DNA of 46,403 bases, from contig NZ_JAUSAR010000037.1 in the NCBI RefSeq assembly GCF_030652515.1, positions 1 through 46,403 on the forward strand, written 5' to 3'. The DNA comes from Aquabacterium sp. Lineage in GTDB: Bacteria > Pseudomonadota > Gammaproteobacteria > Burkholderiales > Burkholderiaceae_C. This document shows positions 30,902 to 39,846 of this stretch, in pieces. Numbering within the stretch: the first letter of the stretch is position 1; each line of letters opens with the position of its first letter. Below the pieces are notes generated by a model. The model ran no database searches, was not told the origin of the DNA, and was given only the letters and a program-made list of their open reading frames with translations. The position numbers and the translations under genes are program-made.

Positions 30902-32141
30902 AGCGACACGTCCGCCCGCCACCTGGGTGGTCGTGGTGGCGCTGTCCCTGCTGCTGGGCCTGCAGCCCATCACCACCGACCTGTACCTGCCCGGCTTGCC
31001 GCAGATGCAGCGCGGGCTGGGCGTGAGCCCGTCGGCCTCGCAGCTCACCCTGTCGGTGCTGGTGCTGGCTTTTGGCATCGGCCAACTGGTGTGGGGGCCG
31101 GTGGCCGACCGCGTGGGGCGCCGCCCCGTGCTGCGCTGGGGCCTGAGCCTGTTCGTGTTCGCCAGCGGCCTGACCGTCATCGCCGACAGCCTGAGCCTGA
31201 TGGTGGTGGCGCGCGCCGCGCAAGGCGCCTGCCTGTCAGCGGCGGTGGTCTGCGGCCGCGCCATGGTCCGTGACCTGTACGCGCCCGTTGATGGCGCCCG
31301 CATGATGGCTCATGGCATGGGCGGCCTGGGCATCATCGCCCTCGCCGGCCCGGTCACTGGCGGCTTTCTGGCCACGCAATGGGGCTGGCGTTACCCGTTG
31401 GCGGCAGTTGGCGTGTTTGGCGCCATCACCCTGCTTTTCGTGGCCTGGCGCCTGCCTGAGACCTTGCCCCTGGAGCGCCGCACGCGCTCGATGCGCCCCG
31501 CCACCTTGCTGCGTGACTGGTGGGACATCGCCCGCCATCCCACTTTCCGCGCGCACGCCCTGCTGACCTCGGCCACCTTTGGCGGCCTGTTCGTCTGCCT
31601 GGCCAGTGGGCCGTTTGTCTTCATCGATGTGCTCGGTTGCAGCCGCCAGGCCTTTGGCTTCGTGATGGCCTCGTGGTCGGTCGCTTACCTGATCGGCGTG
31701 GCCCTGTGCCGCCGCATGCTGGTCAGCCGGGGCTTGATCGGCAGCGTGCGCGTGGCAGGCTTGCTGACGCTGACAGGTGGCCTGTGGACGGCGGGGGTGT
31801 CGGCCTACGCCGCGCTCGCCGGTACGGTGCCCGGCATGTACTGGATCCTGCCGGGTTTGTGGGTCTACGCTTGTGCCCACGGCATCCACCAGCCTTGCGG
31901 CCAGACCGGCGTGGTGGCAAGCTTTCCGCGCCACGCGGGAGCCGCTTCGGCCTTGTCCGGCTTCGTGCTGGCCTCCATCGCCTTTGGCGTGGGCGCGCTG
32001 CTGGCCGCCGCCATGAAGCTGCCCCTGTGGGCGGGCACCATCTACCCGATGACGCTGGGCGTCTGTGTGGGCGCGGCCTGCACGGCGTGGGTGGCACTGC
32101 ACCTGGTGCAACGCGACGGACTCGCCCTTGCCCCGATCTGA
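30888..32141 (+). CDS. Bcr/CflA-type MFS multidrug exporter
   Basis: Twelve-helix drug/H+ antiporter of 417 aa in the inner membrane. The N-terminal helix block has the Bcr/CflA pattern [15 protein letters not shown] (24-38), with the acidic residue in helix 1, and the loop 2-3 motif [33 protein letters not shown] near 157-173 is the antiporter motif C region. [20 protein letters not shown] and the final helices fit the C-terminal half. The substrate cannot be named; relatives export bicyclomycin, sulfonamides or chloramphenicol. The ATG at 30888 lies inside the preceding pseudouridine synthase gene, and miaA follows 6 bp later, so it is embedded in a mutL-miaA transcription unit. Confidence 0.9.
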   Translation: MSDSEATRPPATWVVVVALSLLLGLQPITTDLYLPGLPQMQRGLGVSPSASQLTLSVLVLAFGIGQLVWGPVADRVGRRPVLRWGLSLFVFASGLTVIADSLSLMVVARAAQGACLSAAVVCGRAMVRDLYAPVDGARMMAHGMGGLGIIALAGPVTGGFLATQWGWRYPLAAVGVFGAITLLFVAWRLPETLPLERRTRSMRPATLLRDWWDIARHPTFRAHALLTSATFGGLFVCLASGPFVFIDVLGCSRQAFGFVMASWSVAYLIGVALCRRMLVSRGLIGSVRVAGLLTLTGGLWTAGVSAYAALAGTVPGMYWILPGLWVYACAHGIHQPCGQTGVVASFPRHAGAASALSGFVLASIAFGVGALLAAAMKLPLWAGTIYPMTLGVCVGAACTAWVALHLVQRDGLALAPI

Positions 32142-32147
32142 GCCGCC

Positions 32148-33110
32148 ATGAACCTCGACACCCCCACCACCACCTTGATCCTGGCCGGCCCCACCGCCAG
32201 CGGCAAAACCGCCATCGCGCTCGGCCTGGCCGCGCACGCCCCCATCGAGATCATCAGCGTGGACTCGGCCCTGGTCTACCGCGGCATGGACATCGGCACC
32301 GCCAAGCCCACGCCCGACGAGCTGGCCGCCGTGCCCCATCACCTGATCGACATCATCGACCCGCTTGAAAGCTACAGCGCCGCGCGCTTCGTGCGCGACA
32401 CACAACGCCTGATGGCCGAGATCCGCGCGCGTGGCCGCCACCCCGTGCTGGTGGGCGGCACCATGCTCTACATCAAGTCCCTGCTGGACGGTCTGGACGA
32501 GATGCCACCCGCCGACCCCACCGTGCGTGCCATGCTGGATGCCCGCGCGCAAACCGAAGGCTGGAGCGCATTGCACGCCGAGCTGGCCCAGGTTGATCCT
32601 GTCACAGCCGCGCGCCTGCCGCCTGGCGACACCCAACGCATCCAGCGCGCGCTGGAGGTCTGGCACAGCACCGGCAAGCCCCTGTCCAGCTTCCACCTGC
32701 GCGCGCCATCGCATGGTGAGCAAGGCCCAGCCCACACGGTGCTGGTGTCACTGGAGCCCACTGAGCGCCCTTGGCTGCACCAACGCATCGCACTGCGCTT
32801 TGAACAGATGATGCAAGCAGGCTTCATCGACGAGGTGCGCGGCCTGCGCGCTCGCAACGATCTGCACCCGGACCTGCCTTCCATGCGCTGCGTGGGCTAC
32901 CGGCAGGTGTGGGAGGCGCTGGACGAGGGCTTGGACCTGAGCGATGCCAAACACCTGGCCGCCGTGACCGAGCGCGGCATCGCCGCCACCCGGCAATTGG
33001 CCAAGCGCCAGCTGACCTGGTTGCGCGGCATGCCTTGGCGGCACGTGGTCGCGGCCGATGCGCCAGATGCGATGGCACAGGCGCACGCCCTGCTGCGGCC
33101 GCACTGCTGA
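32148..33110 (+). CDS. miaA: tRNA dimethylallyltransferase MiaA
   Basis: Transfers a dimethylallyl group to N6 of A37 in tRNAs reading UNN codons. 320 aa. Walker A GPTASGKT (14-21), the catalytic Asp in [54 protein letters not shown] and the C-terminal [13 protein letters not shown] with [14 protein letters not shown] are all family blocks. Length is normal. The ATG at 32148 follows the MFS stop by 6 bp. In E. coli, mutL and miaA are directly adjacent, and here two genes sit between them. It ends 4 bp before the convergent marR stop; hfq, which follows miaA in E. coli, is not present. Confidence 0.95.
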   Translation: MNLDTPTTTLILAGPTASGKTAIALGLAAHAPIEIISVDSALVYRGMDIGTAKPTPDELAAVPHHLIDIIDPLESYSAARFVRDTQRLMAEIRARGRHPVLVGGTMLYIKSLLDGLDEMPPADPTVRAMLDARAQTEGWSALHAELAQVDPVTAARLPPGDTQRIQRALEVWHSTGKPLSSFHLRAPSHGEQGPAHTVLVSLEPTERPWLHQRIALRFEQMMQAGFIDEVRGLRARNDLHPDLPSMRCVGYRQVWEALDEGLDLSDAKHLAAVTERGIAATRQLAKRQLTWLRGMPWRHVVAADAPDAMAQAHALLRPHC

Positions 33111-33114
33111 TCAA

Positions 33115-33654
33115 TCAAGCTTTGGATTGATGAACGTCATGCGGGCCACCGCTGACCTCGCGGACCAGTTCGGCGTTGTGGGCCATGCGGCGCAGAAAAT
33201 CGAGCAAGGTCTGCCACTCATCGTGGCTGAAGCCGCTCAGGAAAGCGTTGAGCGTTTCGCACAACACCTTGGGCACGTGGGCCGAAGCAGCCAGGCCTTC
33301 TTCGGTCAAAGCCAGGTGCACTACCCGGCGGTCTTGCGTTGAACGCTCACGTGTGCACAGCCCTTTGGCCTCCAGGCGGTCCAGCGTGCGTGTCAGGGCG
33401 CCCGCGTCAAGCTGCAACTCGCGCGACAGTTCTGCCAAGGTGTTGACGCGCCCTTGCCGCAGCAAAAACAAAGGCGTCCACTGCGCGTGCGTCAGGCCAT
33501 GGGCTTCCAGCTGGCGGTCCACATCGGTCACCAAGGCCAGCATGACGCGCTTCATCAGGAAGCCCACGCTGTCGTGGCTGGAAAATCGCTCCGGCGTGTA
33601 GAAATTCGCGCCGTGGATGGCGGCCGACACCGGGTCCGGTTTCTTGTTCGTCAT
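33115..33654 (-). CDS. MarR family transcriptional regulator
   Basis: 179-aa winged-helix repressor. The core helix-turn-helix reads NTLAELSRELQLDAGALTRTLDRLEAKG (about 71-98) and the wing CTRERSTQDRRVVHLALTEEG (about 99-119). The N-terminal VDRQLEAHGLTHAQWTPLFLL is the usual dimerisation part. It is divergent from an ABC exporter across 76 bp that contain a 25-bp palindrome, so it most likely represses both. Its promoter is nearly ideal: TTGACA, 17-nt spacer, TAAATT, then 6 nt to the ATG at 33654. That leaves no room for an SD, making it the best-supported leaderless start in the window. Confidence 0.9.
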   Translation of the reverse strand: MTNKKPDPVSAAIHGANFYTPERFSSHDSVGFLMKRVMLALVTDVDRQLEAHGLTHAQWTPLFLLRQGRVNTLAELSRELQLDAGALTRTLDRLEAKGLCTRERSTQDRRVVHLALTEEGLAASAHVPKVLCETLNAFLSGFSHDEWQTLLDFLRRMAHNAELVREVSGGPHDVHQSKA

Positions 33655-33660
33655 GGCAAG

Positions 33661-33700
33661 AATTTAATTGCCTATACAAATATTGTCAAGGCACCATAAT
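33661..33700. promoter_or_regulatory. marR/ABC exporter divergent promoters and MarR operator
   Basis: Minus strand: -35 TTGACA (33684-33689), 17-nt spacer, -10 TAAATT (33661-33666), then 6 nt to the marR ATG. Plus strand: TATACA (33673-33678), 16-nt spacer, CATAAT (33695-33700) for the exporter. The inverted repeat TGCCT-nn-ACAA / TTGT-nn-AGGCA (33669-33693) lies across both and fits a MarR dimer site. Confidence 0.65.
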
Positions 33701-33730
33701 CACGCCTTACCCCTCCACGCTTTGCACGCC

Positions 33731-35527
33731 ATGCCCGATTCAGCATCACCTCAGGCCGCACCCAGTGCATCGCCCCAGTCCTTGAAAGGGCTGGCGCCGT
33801 TCCTGCGCCCACACCGAGGCCGCATCCTGCTTGCCATGCTGTTCCTGACAATGGCCGCCATCACCACGCTGGTGCTGCCCATCACCTTGCGCACCCTGAT
33901 CGACAACGGCTTCATGCCCGGCGACCCGGATCAACGCGTGATGGCGCTGCGTGGCCATTTCCTGGCCCTGTTTGGCGTGGGCCTGGCGCTGGGCGTGTTT
34001 TCGGCCTTGCGCTATTACTCGGTGACCTGGCTGGGCGAGCGCATCACCACCGACCTCAAGCGCGCGGTTTACAGCCACGTGCTGCGACAAAGCCCCGAGT
34101 TCTTTGAGCGCACGCAGACCGGCGAAGTGCTGTCCCGCCTGACTGGTGACACCACGCTGATCCAGACCGTGGTGGGCTCCAGCCTGTCGATCGGACTGCG
34201 CAACGTGATCATGGGCCTGGGCGCCCTGACCATGCTGGTCATCACCAACCCGTATGTGATGGCACAGGTGCTGGGCATCCTGATCCTGGTGGTGCTGCCG
34301 GCCATCGTCTACGGCCGCCGGGTGCGCAAGCTGTCGCGCACCAGCCAGGACCGCCTGGCCGACGCCAGCGCCATCGCCGCCGAAGTGCTCAACGCCATCC
34401 CCGTGGTGCAAAGCCACACCGCCGAAGGCCGCGAAGCCACGCGCTTTGGCCAATCGGCCGAAGAGGCGTTCAGCACCGGCGTGCGCCGCATCCGCGCCCG
34501 CGCCGTGCTGGTCGCCTTCATCATCAGCGCCACCGCGGGCGCGCTGCTGTTCGGCCTGTACCAGGGCACCCAGTCGGTCATTGAAGGGCGCATCACCGCT
34601 GGCCACATGAGCCAGACCGTCGTCTATGTGATCCTGCTGATCACCTCGGTGGCGGCCTTGTCAGAGGTCTATGGCGAAGTGCTGCGCGCCGCCGGGGCCA
34701 CCGAGCGACTGATGGAGTTGCTGTCCACCCGCTCGGTCATCCAGGCGCCGACCATCGCCCGCACCCTGCCCGCGCGCCAGGGTGGCGCCAGCGTCAAGCT
34801 CGACCACATCGGCTTCAACTACCCATCACGCCCCAACCAGGCCGCGCTGCGCGATGTGAGCTTGAGCGTCAACCCCGGCGAGACCGTGGCCCTGGTCGGC
34901 CCCAGCGGTGCCGGCAAAACCACCGTGTTCCAACTGCTGCTGCGCTTTTACGACGTGCAATCAGGCCGCATCGAGCTGGATGGCGTCGCCATCCAGGACC
35001 TGAGCCTGGACAGCTTGCGCGACCGCATCGGCATCGTCCCGCAAGACAGCACGGTGTTCTCGTCCAGCGCCATTGAAAACATCCGCTACGGCCGCCCCGA
35101 GGCCACCGACGACGAGGTGATCGCCGCCGCCAAGGCCGCCCACGCCCACGATTTCATCAGCCAGTTGCCCGAGGGCTACCAGACCTTCCTGGGCGAACGC
35201 GGCGTGCGCCTGTCGGGTGGCCAACGCCAGCGCATCAGCATCGCCCGCGCCATCCTGAAAGACGCGCCCTTGCTGTTGCTGGACGAAGCCACCAGCGCCC
35301 TGGACACCGAGAGCGAACGCGCCGTGCAGGCCGCCCTGGAAGCCGCCATGCAGCACCGCACTACCCTGGTCATCGCCCACCGGCTGAGCACCGTCATCAA
35401 CGCGGACCGCATCGCCGTCATGGACAAGGGCCATTTGATCGACGTGGGCACGCACGCCCAGTTGATGGCACGCTGTGCCCTCTACGCCCGCCTGGCTTCG
35501 GCGCAATTCGACGACCAGGCCGCCTGA
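33731..35527 (+). CDS. ABC transporter, fused permease and ATPase (MsbA/multidrug exporter type)
   Basis: Half-transporter of 598 aa that works as a dimer. The membrane domain (about 30-340, six helices) includes TGEVLSRLTGDTTLIQTVVG. The ATPase domain has Walker A GPSGAGKT (390-397), the Q-loop VPQDSTVFSSSAIENIRYG, signature LSGGQRQR (494-501) and Walker B LLLLDEATSALD. The subgroup resembles exporters related to human TAP-like and bacterial lipid or drug exporters; the substrate is unknown. The ATG at 33731 begins after the promoter and operator; an upstream in-frame ATG at 33668 would lie inside the -35/-10 region and is rejected. It is regulated by the divergent MarR (inference). thyA follows after 15 bp. 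Confidence 0.9.
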   Translation: MPDSASPQAAPSASPQSLKGLAPFLRPHRGRILLAMLFLTMAAITTLVLPITLRTLIDNGFMPGDPDQRVMALRGHFLALFGVGLALGVFSALRYYSVTWLGERITTDLKRAVYSHVLRQSPEFFERTQTGEVLSRLTGDTTLIQTVVGSSLSIGLRNVIMGLGALTMLVITNPYVMAQVLGILILVVLPAIVYGRRVRKLSRTSQDRLADASAIAAEVLNAIPVVQSHTAEGREATRFGQSAEEAFSTGVRRIRARAVLVAFIISATAGALLFGLYQGTQSVIEGRITAGHMSQTVVYVILLITSVAALSEVYGEVLRAAGATERLMELLSTRSVIQAPTIARTLPARQGGASVKLDHIGFNYPSRPNQAALRDVSLSVNPGETVALVGPSGAGKTTVFQLLLRFYDVQSGRIELDGVAIQDLSLDSLRDRIGIVPQDSTVFSSSAIENIRYGRPEATDDEVIAAAKAAHAHDFISQLPEGYQTFLGERGVRLSGGQRQRISIARAILKDAPLLLLDEATSALDTESERAVQAALEAAMQHRTTLVIAHRLSTVINADRIAVMDKGHLIDVGTHAQLMARCALYARLASAQFDDQAA

Positions 35528-35535
35528 AATAAAAT
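35507..35535 (+). promoter_or_regulatory. Candidate thyA promoter (near-leaderless)
   Basis: TAAAAT (35530-35535) with TTCGAC 17 nt upstream (35507-35512). The -10 ends 7 nt before the thyA ATG at 35543, so transcription would start at about the start codon. The upstream half lies in the end of the ABC gene. Confidence 0.35.
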
Positions 35536-35542
35536 CTCTGCC

Positions 35543-36391
35543 ATGAGCACGCACATGCCCCACAGCCGCCCCATCCGAAGCCAGTACGAAGACTTCATGC
35601 GGCACGTTTTCACGCAAGGCGTGAGCAAGACCGACCGCACCGGCACCGGCACGCGCAGCGTGTTCGGCCACCAGATGCGTTTTGACCTGAGCGAAGGCTT
35701 CCCGCTGGTCACCACCAAGAAGGTGCACCTCAAATCCATCATCGTCGAGCTGCTGTGGTTTCTGCGTGGCGACGACAACGTCAAGTACCTGAAAGACCAC
35801 GGCGTCACCATCTGGGACGAGTGGGCGCGTGAAGATGGTTCGCTGGGCCCGGTCTATGGCGTGCAATGGCGCAACTGGCCCAAGCCCGATGGCGGCCACG
35901 TGGACCAGATCAGTGAAGTGGTCAAGCAACTCAAGACCAGCCCCGATTCGCGCCGCATCATCGTCAGTGCCTGGAACGTGGGCCTGATCGATCAGATGGC
36001 CTTGCCACCTTGCCACGCTTTTTTCCAGTTTTACGTGGCGCCGCCCACGGTGGCAGGCGGCAAGGGCAAGCTCAGCTGCCAGCTGTACCAGCGCAGTGCC
36101 GACATCTTTCTGGGCGTGCCCTTCAACATCGCCAGCTACGCGCTGCTGACCCACATGCTGGCCCAGCAATGCGACCTGGACGTGGGCGACTTTGTCTGGA
36201 CCGGTGGTGATTGCCACATCTACAGCAACCACACCGAGCAGGTCGAGCTGCAACTCAGCCGCCTGCCCCACCCTTACCCGCTGCTGAACATCAAGCGCAA
36301 GCCCGATTCGATCTTCGACTACGCGCTGGAGGATTTTGAAGTGCTGGAGTACCAGCACCACCCGGCCATCAAGGGCGCTGTGGCCGTATGA
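35543..36391 (+). CDS. thyA: Thymidylate synthase
   Basis: Makes dTMP from dUMP with methylene-tetrahydrofolate, yielding dihydrofolate. 282 aa. [19 protein letters not shown] (31-49), the nucleophile C157 in [35 protein letters not shown] and the [10 protein letters not shown] block are all intact. The insert around [19 protein letters not shown] has normal length. ATG at 35543 without SD; an in-frame ATG at 35555 (MPHSRP) is an alternative. Its stop overlaps the start of folA (ATGA at 36388-36391), coupling it to the enzyme that recycles its folate product. Confidence 0.96.
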   Translation: MSTHMPHSRPIRSQYEDFMRHVFTQGVSKTDRTGTGTRSVFGHQMRFDLSEGFPLVTTKKVHLKSIIVELLWFLRGDDNVKYLKDHGVTIWDEWAREDGSLGPVYGVQWRNWPKPDGGHVDQISEVVKQLKTSPDSRRIIVSAWNVGLIDQMALPPCHAFFQFYVAPPTVAGGKGKLSCQLYQRSADIFLGVPFNIASYALLTHMLAQQCDLDVGDFVWTGGDCHIYSNHTEQVELQLSRLPHPYPLLNIKRKPDSIFDYALEDFEVLEYQHHPAIKGAVAV

Positions 36392-36879
36392 AGTTGTCAT
36401 TGATCGCCGCCGTGGCCCGCAACGGCGCCATTGGCCGGGACAACGCCCTGCTGTGGCACCTGCCCGGCGACCTGCCGCGATTCAAGCAGCTCACCATGGG
36501 CTCGCCGCTCATCATGGGCCGCAAAACCTACGACTCGATCGGTCGGCCGCTGCCAGGTCGGCGCAACATCGTCATCACCCGCAACGCGGATTGGTCGGTG
36601 CCCGGCGTGGAGGTGGCGCGCTCACTGGACGAAGCCTTGGCCCTGGTGGCCGATGCACCACAGGCCTTCGTGATGGGCGGTGGCCAGATCTACACCCAAG
36701 CCCTGCCGCATGCTGACGAGCTGGTGTTGACCGAGGTGGACCAGGACGTGCCGGACGCCGACACCTTCTTCCCCGACTGGCCTCGCGCGGCCTTTGAAGA
36801 GACCGCGCGCGAGGCTCGCTTGGTGACTGAACCCCAGCCCCTGGCGTTTGCCTACGTCACCTACCAACGCCGTCACTGA
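36388..36879 (+). CDS. folA: Dihydrofolate reductase
   Basis: Regenerates tetrahydrofolate using NADPH. 163 aa, typical size. [20 protein letters not shown] (4-23) and the active-site segment [14 protein letters not shown] with the substrate-binding D28, then [20 protein letters not shown] and the [13 protein letters not shown] cofactor loop. The ATG overlaps the thyA stop by four bases, the usual thyA-folA pairing. The last seven bases overlap the end of the convergent DAPG-hydrolase-like gene. Confidence 0.96.
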   Translation: MKLSLIAAVARNGAIGRDNALLWHLPGDLPRFKQLTMGSPLIMGRKTYDSIGRPLPGRRNIVITRNADWSVPGVEVARSLDEALALVADAPQAFVMGGGQIYTQALPHADELVLTEVDQDVPDADTFFPDWPRAAFEETAREARLVTEPQPLAFAYVTYQRRH

Positions 36880-38072
36880 TTCAAGTACTCGCGCTTGTAG
36901 AGGCGGGGCAGGAAGTACGGCAGCATCTGGAACTCCCGCAGCGCGTGCGAGCCCAGGTCGTCAAAGAAGTCTTTGTTGAGAATGCGCGCCAGCACGGTGT
37001 TCACAAAGGTGCTGGTCAGGATCACGCCATCGCCACTGGCATTGGGGCGCCACTGGTGCGTCAGCGAATTGCTGGGCAAGATGCCCGCCAGCAAGGTCAG
37101 GTCGGTCTTGGCGTAGAAGAAGCCGGGATCGGTCAGAGGCACGGGTGGCGGCACCACGTGCGGATCAGCGCCGGCGATGTTGAGCGTCAAGGCGATCTTG
37201 CCAATGTACTCCTTGGCCTTTTGCACCGCGCCCACGTCGTACTGCAGATCGGGGCTGTTGGGTGGCACCGTCCACTCAAAGGCCAGGTGATCAATCGGCT
37301 GCCACAGGCGGTAGCGCTCGGTCGTGCCGATGTGGTCCCACCACCAGGCCAGCATCTCGGGGGTGATGCCTTTGATCTCCTGCACGATGGTCAGCGTCAC
37401 GTTCCAGTTCTTGTCCACGGGGCCAAAGGCGTAATGGCCACGGGTCTTCAGCACCGCGTTGAAGTAGCGCTCGTTCAGGGCCTCCGTCAAGGTGGGCTTG
37501 AGCCCGCACAAGGTCTTTCGCAGGTGGTCCACATAGGCCTGGGCCAGTCGCGGATCAGACGCCAGCGTGGCCTGGATGCGGAACTGGCTGTCGCTGAAGG
37601 TGCTGCCCGTGGGCGTGTACTGGATCAGCACCGTGAAAGGTGGCTTGCCATCCACCGACACGCTCTGCGCCACGAAGCTGTAGGGCTTGCTGCCCAGGAA
37701 ATTGTCGGATGCCACGCGGCCATGCATGGTGGCAGGGTCAAGGTAGCTGACGTCCACGGTGTGCCTGGCGCCGCCAAAGGTGCTGGTGGCCTGGTAGCGG
37801 GCACCCGCCGAGTAACCCAGGTGCTGCGGGCTGGCCGGTGCCTGGGTCCATCGGAAGGCGGTGTTGTCTCGGTTGGCCCCGGTGAACAGGCCCTGGTCCA
37901 CGTTGTCCCAGTACCAGCTGAAGGCTTCCGGGCGGGTGTCTGGCACCACGAACTGCGCCGAGGCGCTGACCACCTGGGCTTGGGCGGCACCGGGCAAGCC
38001 CTGCGCAAAGTACACAGGCTGAATCAGGCTGATGGCGCCCGCTAAGATGAATGAACGCAGGGGTTGTGACAC
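36873..38072 (-). CDS. Exported DAPG-hydrolase-like (PhlG-type) protein with duplicated domain
   Basis: 399 aa with a signal peptide (about 1-33, ending AQA). Two similar halves are visible: PEAFSWYWDNVDQGLFTGAN (48-67) and PEMLAWWWDHIGTTERYRLW (about 233-252), the second followed by QPIDHLAFEWTVPP. This WWxDH...RYxLW...DH pattern is that of 2,4-diacetylphloroglucinol hydrolase PhlG, which cleaves a C-C bond with zinc. The second half keeps the likely His ligands; the first half lacks several and may be structural. Export to the periplasm is unusual for PhlG-type enzymes. The start is GTG at 38072 with GGAGG 7 nt upstream. It is divergent from a TetR gene whose operators overlap its promoter. 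The substrate is unknown. Confidence 0.7.
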   Translation of the reverse strand: MSQPLRSFILAGAISLIQPVYFAQGLPGAAQAQVVSASAQFVVPDTRPEAFSWYWDNVDQGLFTGANRDNTAFRWTQAPASPQHLGYSAGARYQATSTFGGARHTVDVSYLDPATMHGRVASDNFLGSKPYSFVAQSVSVDGKPPFTVLIQYTPTGSTFSDSQFRIQATLASDPRLAQAYVDHLRKTLCGLKPTLTEALNERYFNAVLKTRGHYAFGPVDKNWNVTLTIVQEIKGITPEMLAWWWDHIGTTERYRLWQPIDHLAFEWTVPPNSPDLQYDVGAVQKAKEYIGKIALTLNIAGADPHVVPPPVPLTDPGFFYAKTDLTLLAGILPSNSLTHQWRPNASGDGVILTSTFVNTVLARILNKDFFDDLGSHALREFQMLPYFLPRLYKREYLNQ

Positions 38073-38088
38073 GATCGACCTCCAAAGG

Positions 38089-38117
38089 TTTATCTACAGG
38101 TGTAGAGAATACCTCAA
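38089..38117 (-). promoter_or_regulatory. Promoter of the DAPG-hydrolase-like gene
   Basis: On the minus strand TTGAGG (38112-38117), 17-nt spacer, GATAAA (38089-38094). Operator 1 fills the spacer and operator 2 touches the -35. Confidence 0.5.
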
Positions 38118-38136
38118 ACTCTACTGATGTAGAGTT
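38093..38136. promoter_or_regulatory. Two TetR operators (CTAC...GTAG palindromes)
   Basis: Operator 1: TCTAC-AGGT-GTAGA (38093-38106). Operator 2: AACTCTAC-TGAT-GTAGAGTT (38117-38136), arms perfect over 8 bp. Their centres are 27 bp apart and they share the CTAC-n4-GTAG core, as expected for sites of one TetR protein between divergent genes. Confidence 0.7.
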
Positions 38137-38181
38137 GATGCCGCCATGCCGTAAACCCTCAGCCTGTTTGTCATTGCCCCG

Positions 38182-38748
38182 ATGGAAAAAGAAGACCGCA
38201 AGACCTTGATCGCCGACGCCGCCATCGAACTGCTCGGCACCGTTGGCGCGCGCGGCCTGACGCACCGCGCGGTGGACACCCAGGCTGATCTGCCCGCCGG
38301 ATCCACCTCGTTTTACTGCCGCACCCGGCTTGATCTGCTGACCCTGACCTTGAAGCGGCATGCCGCGCTGGACCTGGCCGATCTGCAGGTCGATGCGCAG
38401 CGCATGGCCAAGGCGCCGCTGTCGGTCGACGGCCTCATCGACCTGCTGATTGCGCGGTTGGCGGACTGGTTGTCGCCGCCCAAGCGCCCTCGCCTGGTGG
38501 CCCGCTTCGAGCTGTTCCTGATGGCCTCCCGGGAGCCTGAGCTGGCCGAGATACTCACCCAACAGCGTGCGTACTTTCTGCAAGCCACCGAAGCCGCCCT
38601 GGGGCATGCCGGGGTGCCCAAGCCGCGCCAGATGGCCCCCGTCCTGGTGGTGCTGGTGGACGGCATGCTGCTGGACCAGGTGCGCGCGAACGGCCCGGTG
38701 GCCACGGTGGCGCAGCAAAAGGCCGCATTCAAGAAGCTGCTGGGGTGA
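38182..38748 (+). CDS. TetR family regulator of the DAPG-hydrolase-like gene
   Basis: 188-aa regulator. The N-terminal helix-turn-helix reads LIADAAIELLGTVGARGLTH, then RAVDTQADLPAGSTSFYCRT; the FYCRT end of the recognition helix replaces the common YYHF form. The ligand domain is helical, with APVLVVLVDGMLLDQVRANG near the end. It belongs with small TetR proteins that control nearby catabolic or efflux genes. It is divergent from the exported hydrolase, with two matching palindromes between, so direct repression is likely. The ATG at 38182 has no strong SD. Its end overlaps the convergent MBL hydrolase gene by 20 bp. Confidence 0.88.
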   Translation: MEKEDRKTLIADAAIELLGTVGARGLTHRAVDTQADLPAGSTSFYCRTRLDLLTLTLKRHAALDLADLQVDAQRMAKAPLSVDGLIDLLIARLADWLSPPKRPRLVARFELFLMASREPELAEILTQQRAYFLQATEAALGHAGVPKPRQMAPVLVVLVDGMLLDQVRANGPVATVAQQKAAFKKLLG

Positions 38749-39835
38749 GCTGAAAACGGTGCATGCGCCTGGGCGTGGCCTGCGGCAACTCGAAAGCCAG
38801 CATGGCTTGCTGCCGCAACTGATCCATCACGCCCAGTTTGCCTGGCAGTCGTCCAGGCCGGGCGCCCCAACCGCGGTACAGCGTGCAAGTGCTGGTCAGC
38901 AATCGCTCGGGCGAGTCCCACTGCAAAAAGCCCTGCGCCGCGAAGGCCGGGCTGAACATCAGGTCCCTGGCCGCTTCGAAAGCCGACATGCCTTGGCGGA
39001 AACGCAGGTACACGCCTTCCTGCACCAAATCCCAATAGTCGATCAGCCGCTGCACGTCGTGCGGCGAAGCCAGCGGCCCATGGCCCGGCACGATCACGTC
39101 CGCCTTCAAGGCCAACAAACGCTGGAGCGCGGCCACGATGTTGCCCACCGGGCCCGACCAGGCCACGGGCGTCACGCCCACGAACACGATGTCGCCGGCA
39201 TAGGCCACCCGCTGGTCGGGCACATGCACGATGCAATCGCCATCGGTGTGGCCGGGGCCCACTTCGGTTATCACGATGTCGAGGCCATTGACCGTCAAGG
39301 TTCGCTGCACCGAAAAGCCCTCGGTAGGATCGGTGATCACCACCTGGTCAAAGCCATAGGGTTTGAACATGTGGTGCATGTAGTGCCCGAACTGGTCGAT
39401 GCCTGCCCAAGGCACGTGGCGCAGCCACTGCCCACCCACCTTCAAAGCCTGCAACTGCCGCGGATGCTGGTGGTGCATCTGGCGGATGCAGGCCTGCGAG
39501 GCGATGATTGGTTTGTCCTTGAAGAGCTGGTTGCCCCAGCAGTGATCGCCATCGGCGTGCGTGTTGATGACGTGCTCGATGGGCGATCGCTTCAAGATGT
39601 CGGCGGCAAAGTCCAAGGCCTCTTGCGTGAAGCGCACATCCCAGCAGGTGTCCACCAGCACGCTTTGGCCGCCGCAATCGATCAGGCCCACGTTGGTCTC
39701 GCCCCAGGAGCCATTGGGCACCATCCAGGCGTGAGTGCGGGTGCCCAAGCGGTACAGCCCCTCCTTGAAGCGCGCGGGCTCACCAAAGCGCGTGAAGGTG
39801 CGCTGAGGCCCACCCAGCCAGGTCGCGTTCATCAT
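38729..39835 (-). CDS. MBL fold metallo-hydrolase
   Basis: Cytosolic zinc hydrolase of 368 aa. The metal motif reads THADGDHCWGN (92-102), a variant in which the second His of HxHxDH is Asp. Later ligands appear as VGPGHTDGDCIVHV, YAGDIVFVG and VPGHGPLASPHDV, so the fold is complete. The C-terminal part (about 270-340) is helical, and RDLMFSPAFAAQGFLQWDSP resembles aromatic-catabolism MBL proteins. It is preceded by the FAH gene, whose stop lies 11 bp away. The two form an operon, probably controlled by the TetR at 40813. Two adjacent ATG codons (39835 and 39832) are possible starts. The reaction is not known. Confidence 0.85.
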   Translation of the reverse strand: MMNATWLGGPQRTFTRFGEPARFKEGLYRLGTRTHAWMVPNGSWGETNVGLIDCGGQSVLVDTCWDVRFTQEALDFAADILKRSPIEHVINTHADGDHCWGNQLFKDKPIIASQACIRQMHHQHPRQLQALKVGGQWLRHVPWAGIDQFGHYMHHMFKPYGFDQVVITDPTEGFSVQRTLTVNGLDIVITEVGPGHTDGDCIVHVPDQRVAYAGDIVFVGVTPVAWSGPVGNIVAALQRLLALKADVIVPGHGPLASPHDVQRLIDYWDLVQEGVYLRFRQGMSAFEAARDLMFSPAFAAQGFLQWDSPERLLTSTCTLYRGWGARPGRLPGKLGVMDQLRQQAMLAFELPQATPRRMHRFQLTPAAS

Positions 39836-39846
39836 GGTTCTTCGAG

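Noticed and set aside
31236..32735. 499-codon minus-strand frame across the MFS and miaA genes
   Set aside because: Spans two real genes on the other strand; Gly/Ala/His-rich shadow composition.
33668..33730. Upstream ATG at 33668 as the ABC exporter start
   Set aside because: It lies within the divergent promoter and operator region, and the extra residues (His/Leu-rich) do not fit the family; ATG at 33731 is better.
34961..36400. 479-codon minus-strand frame across the ABC and thyA genes
   Set aside because: Shadow of the ABC ATPase domain and ThyA.
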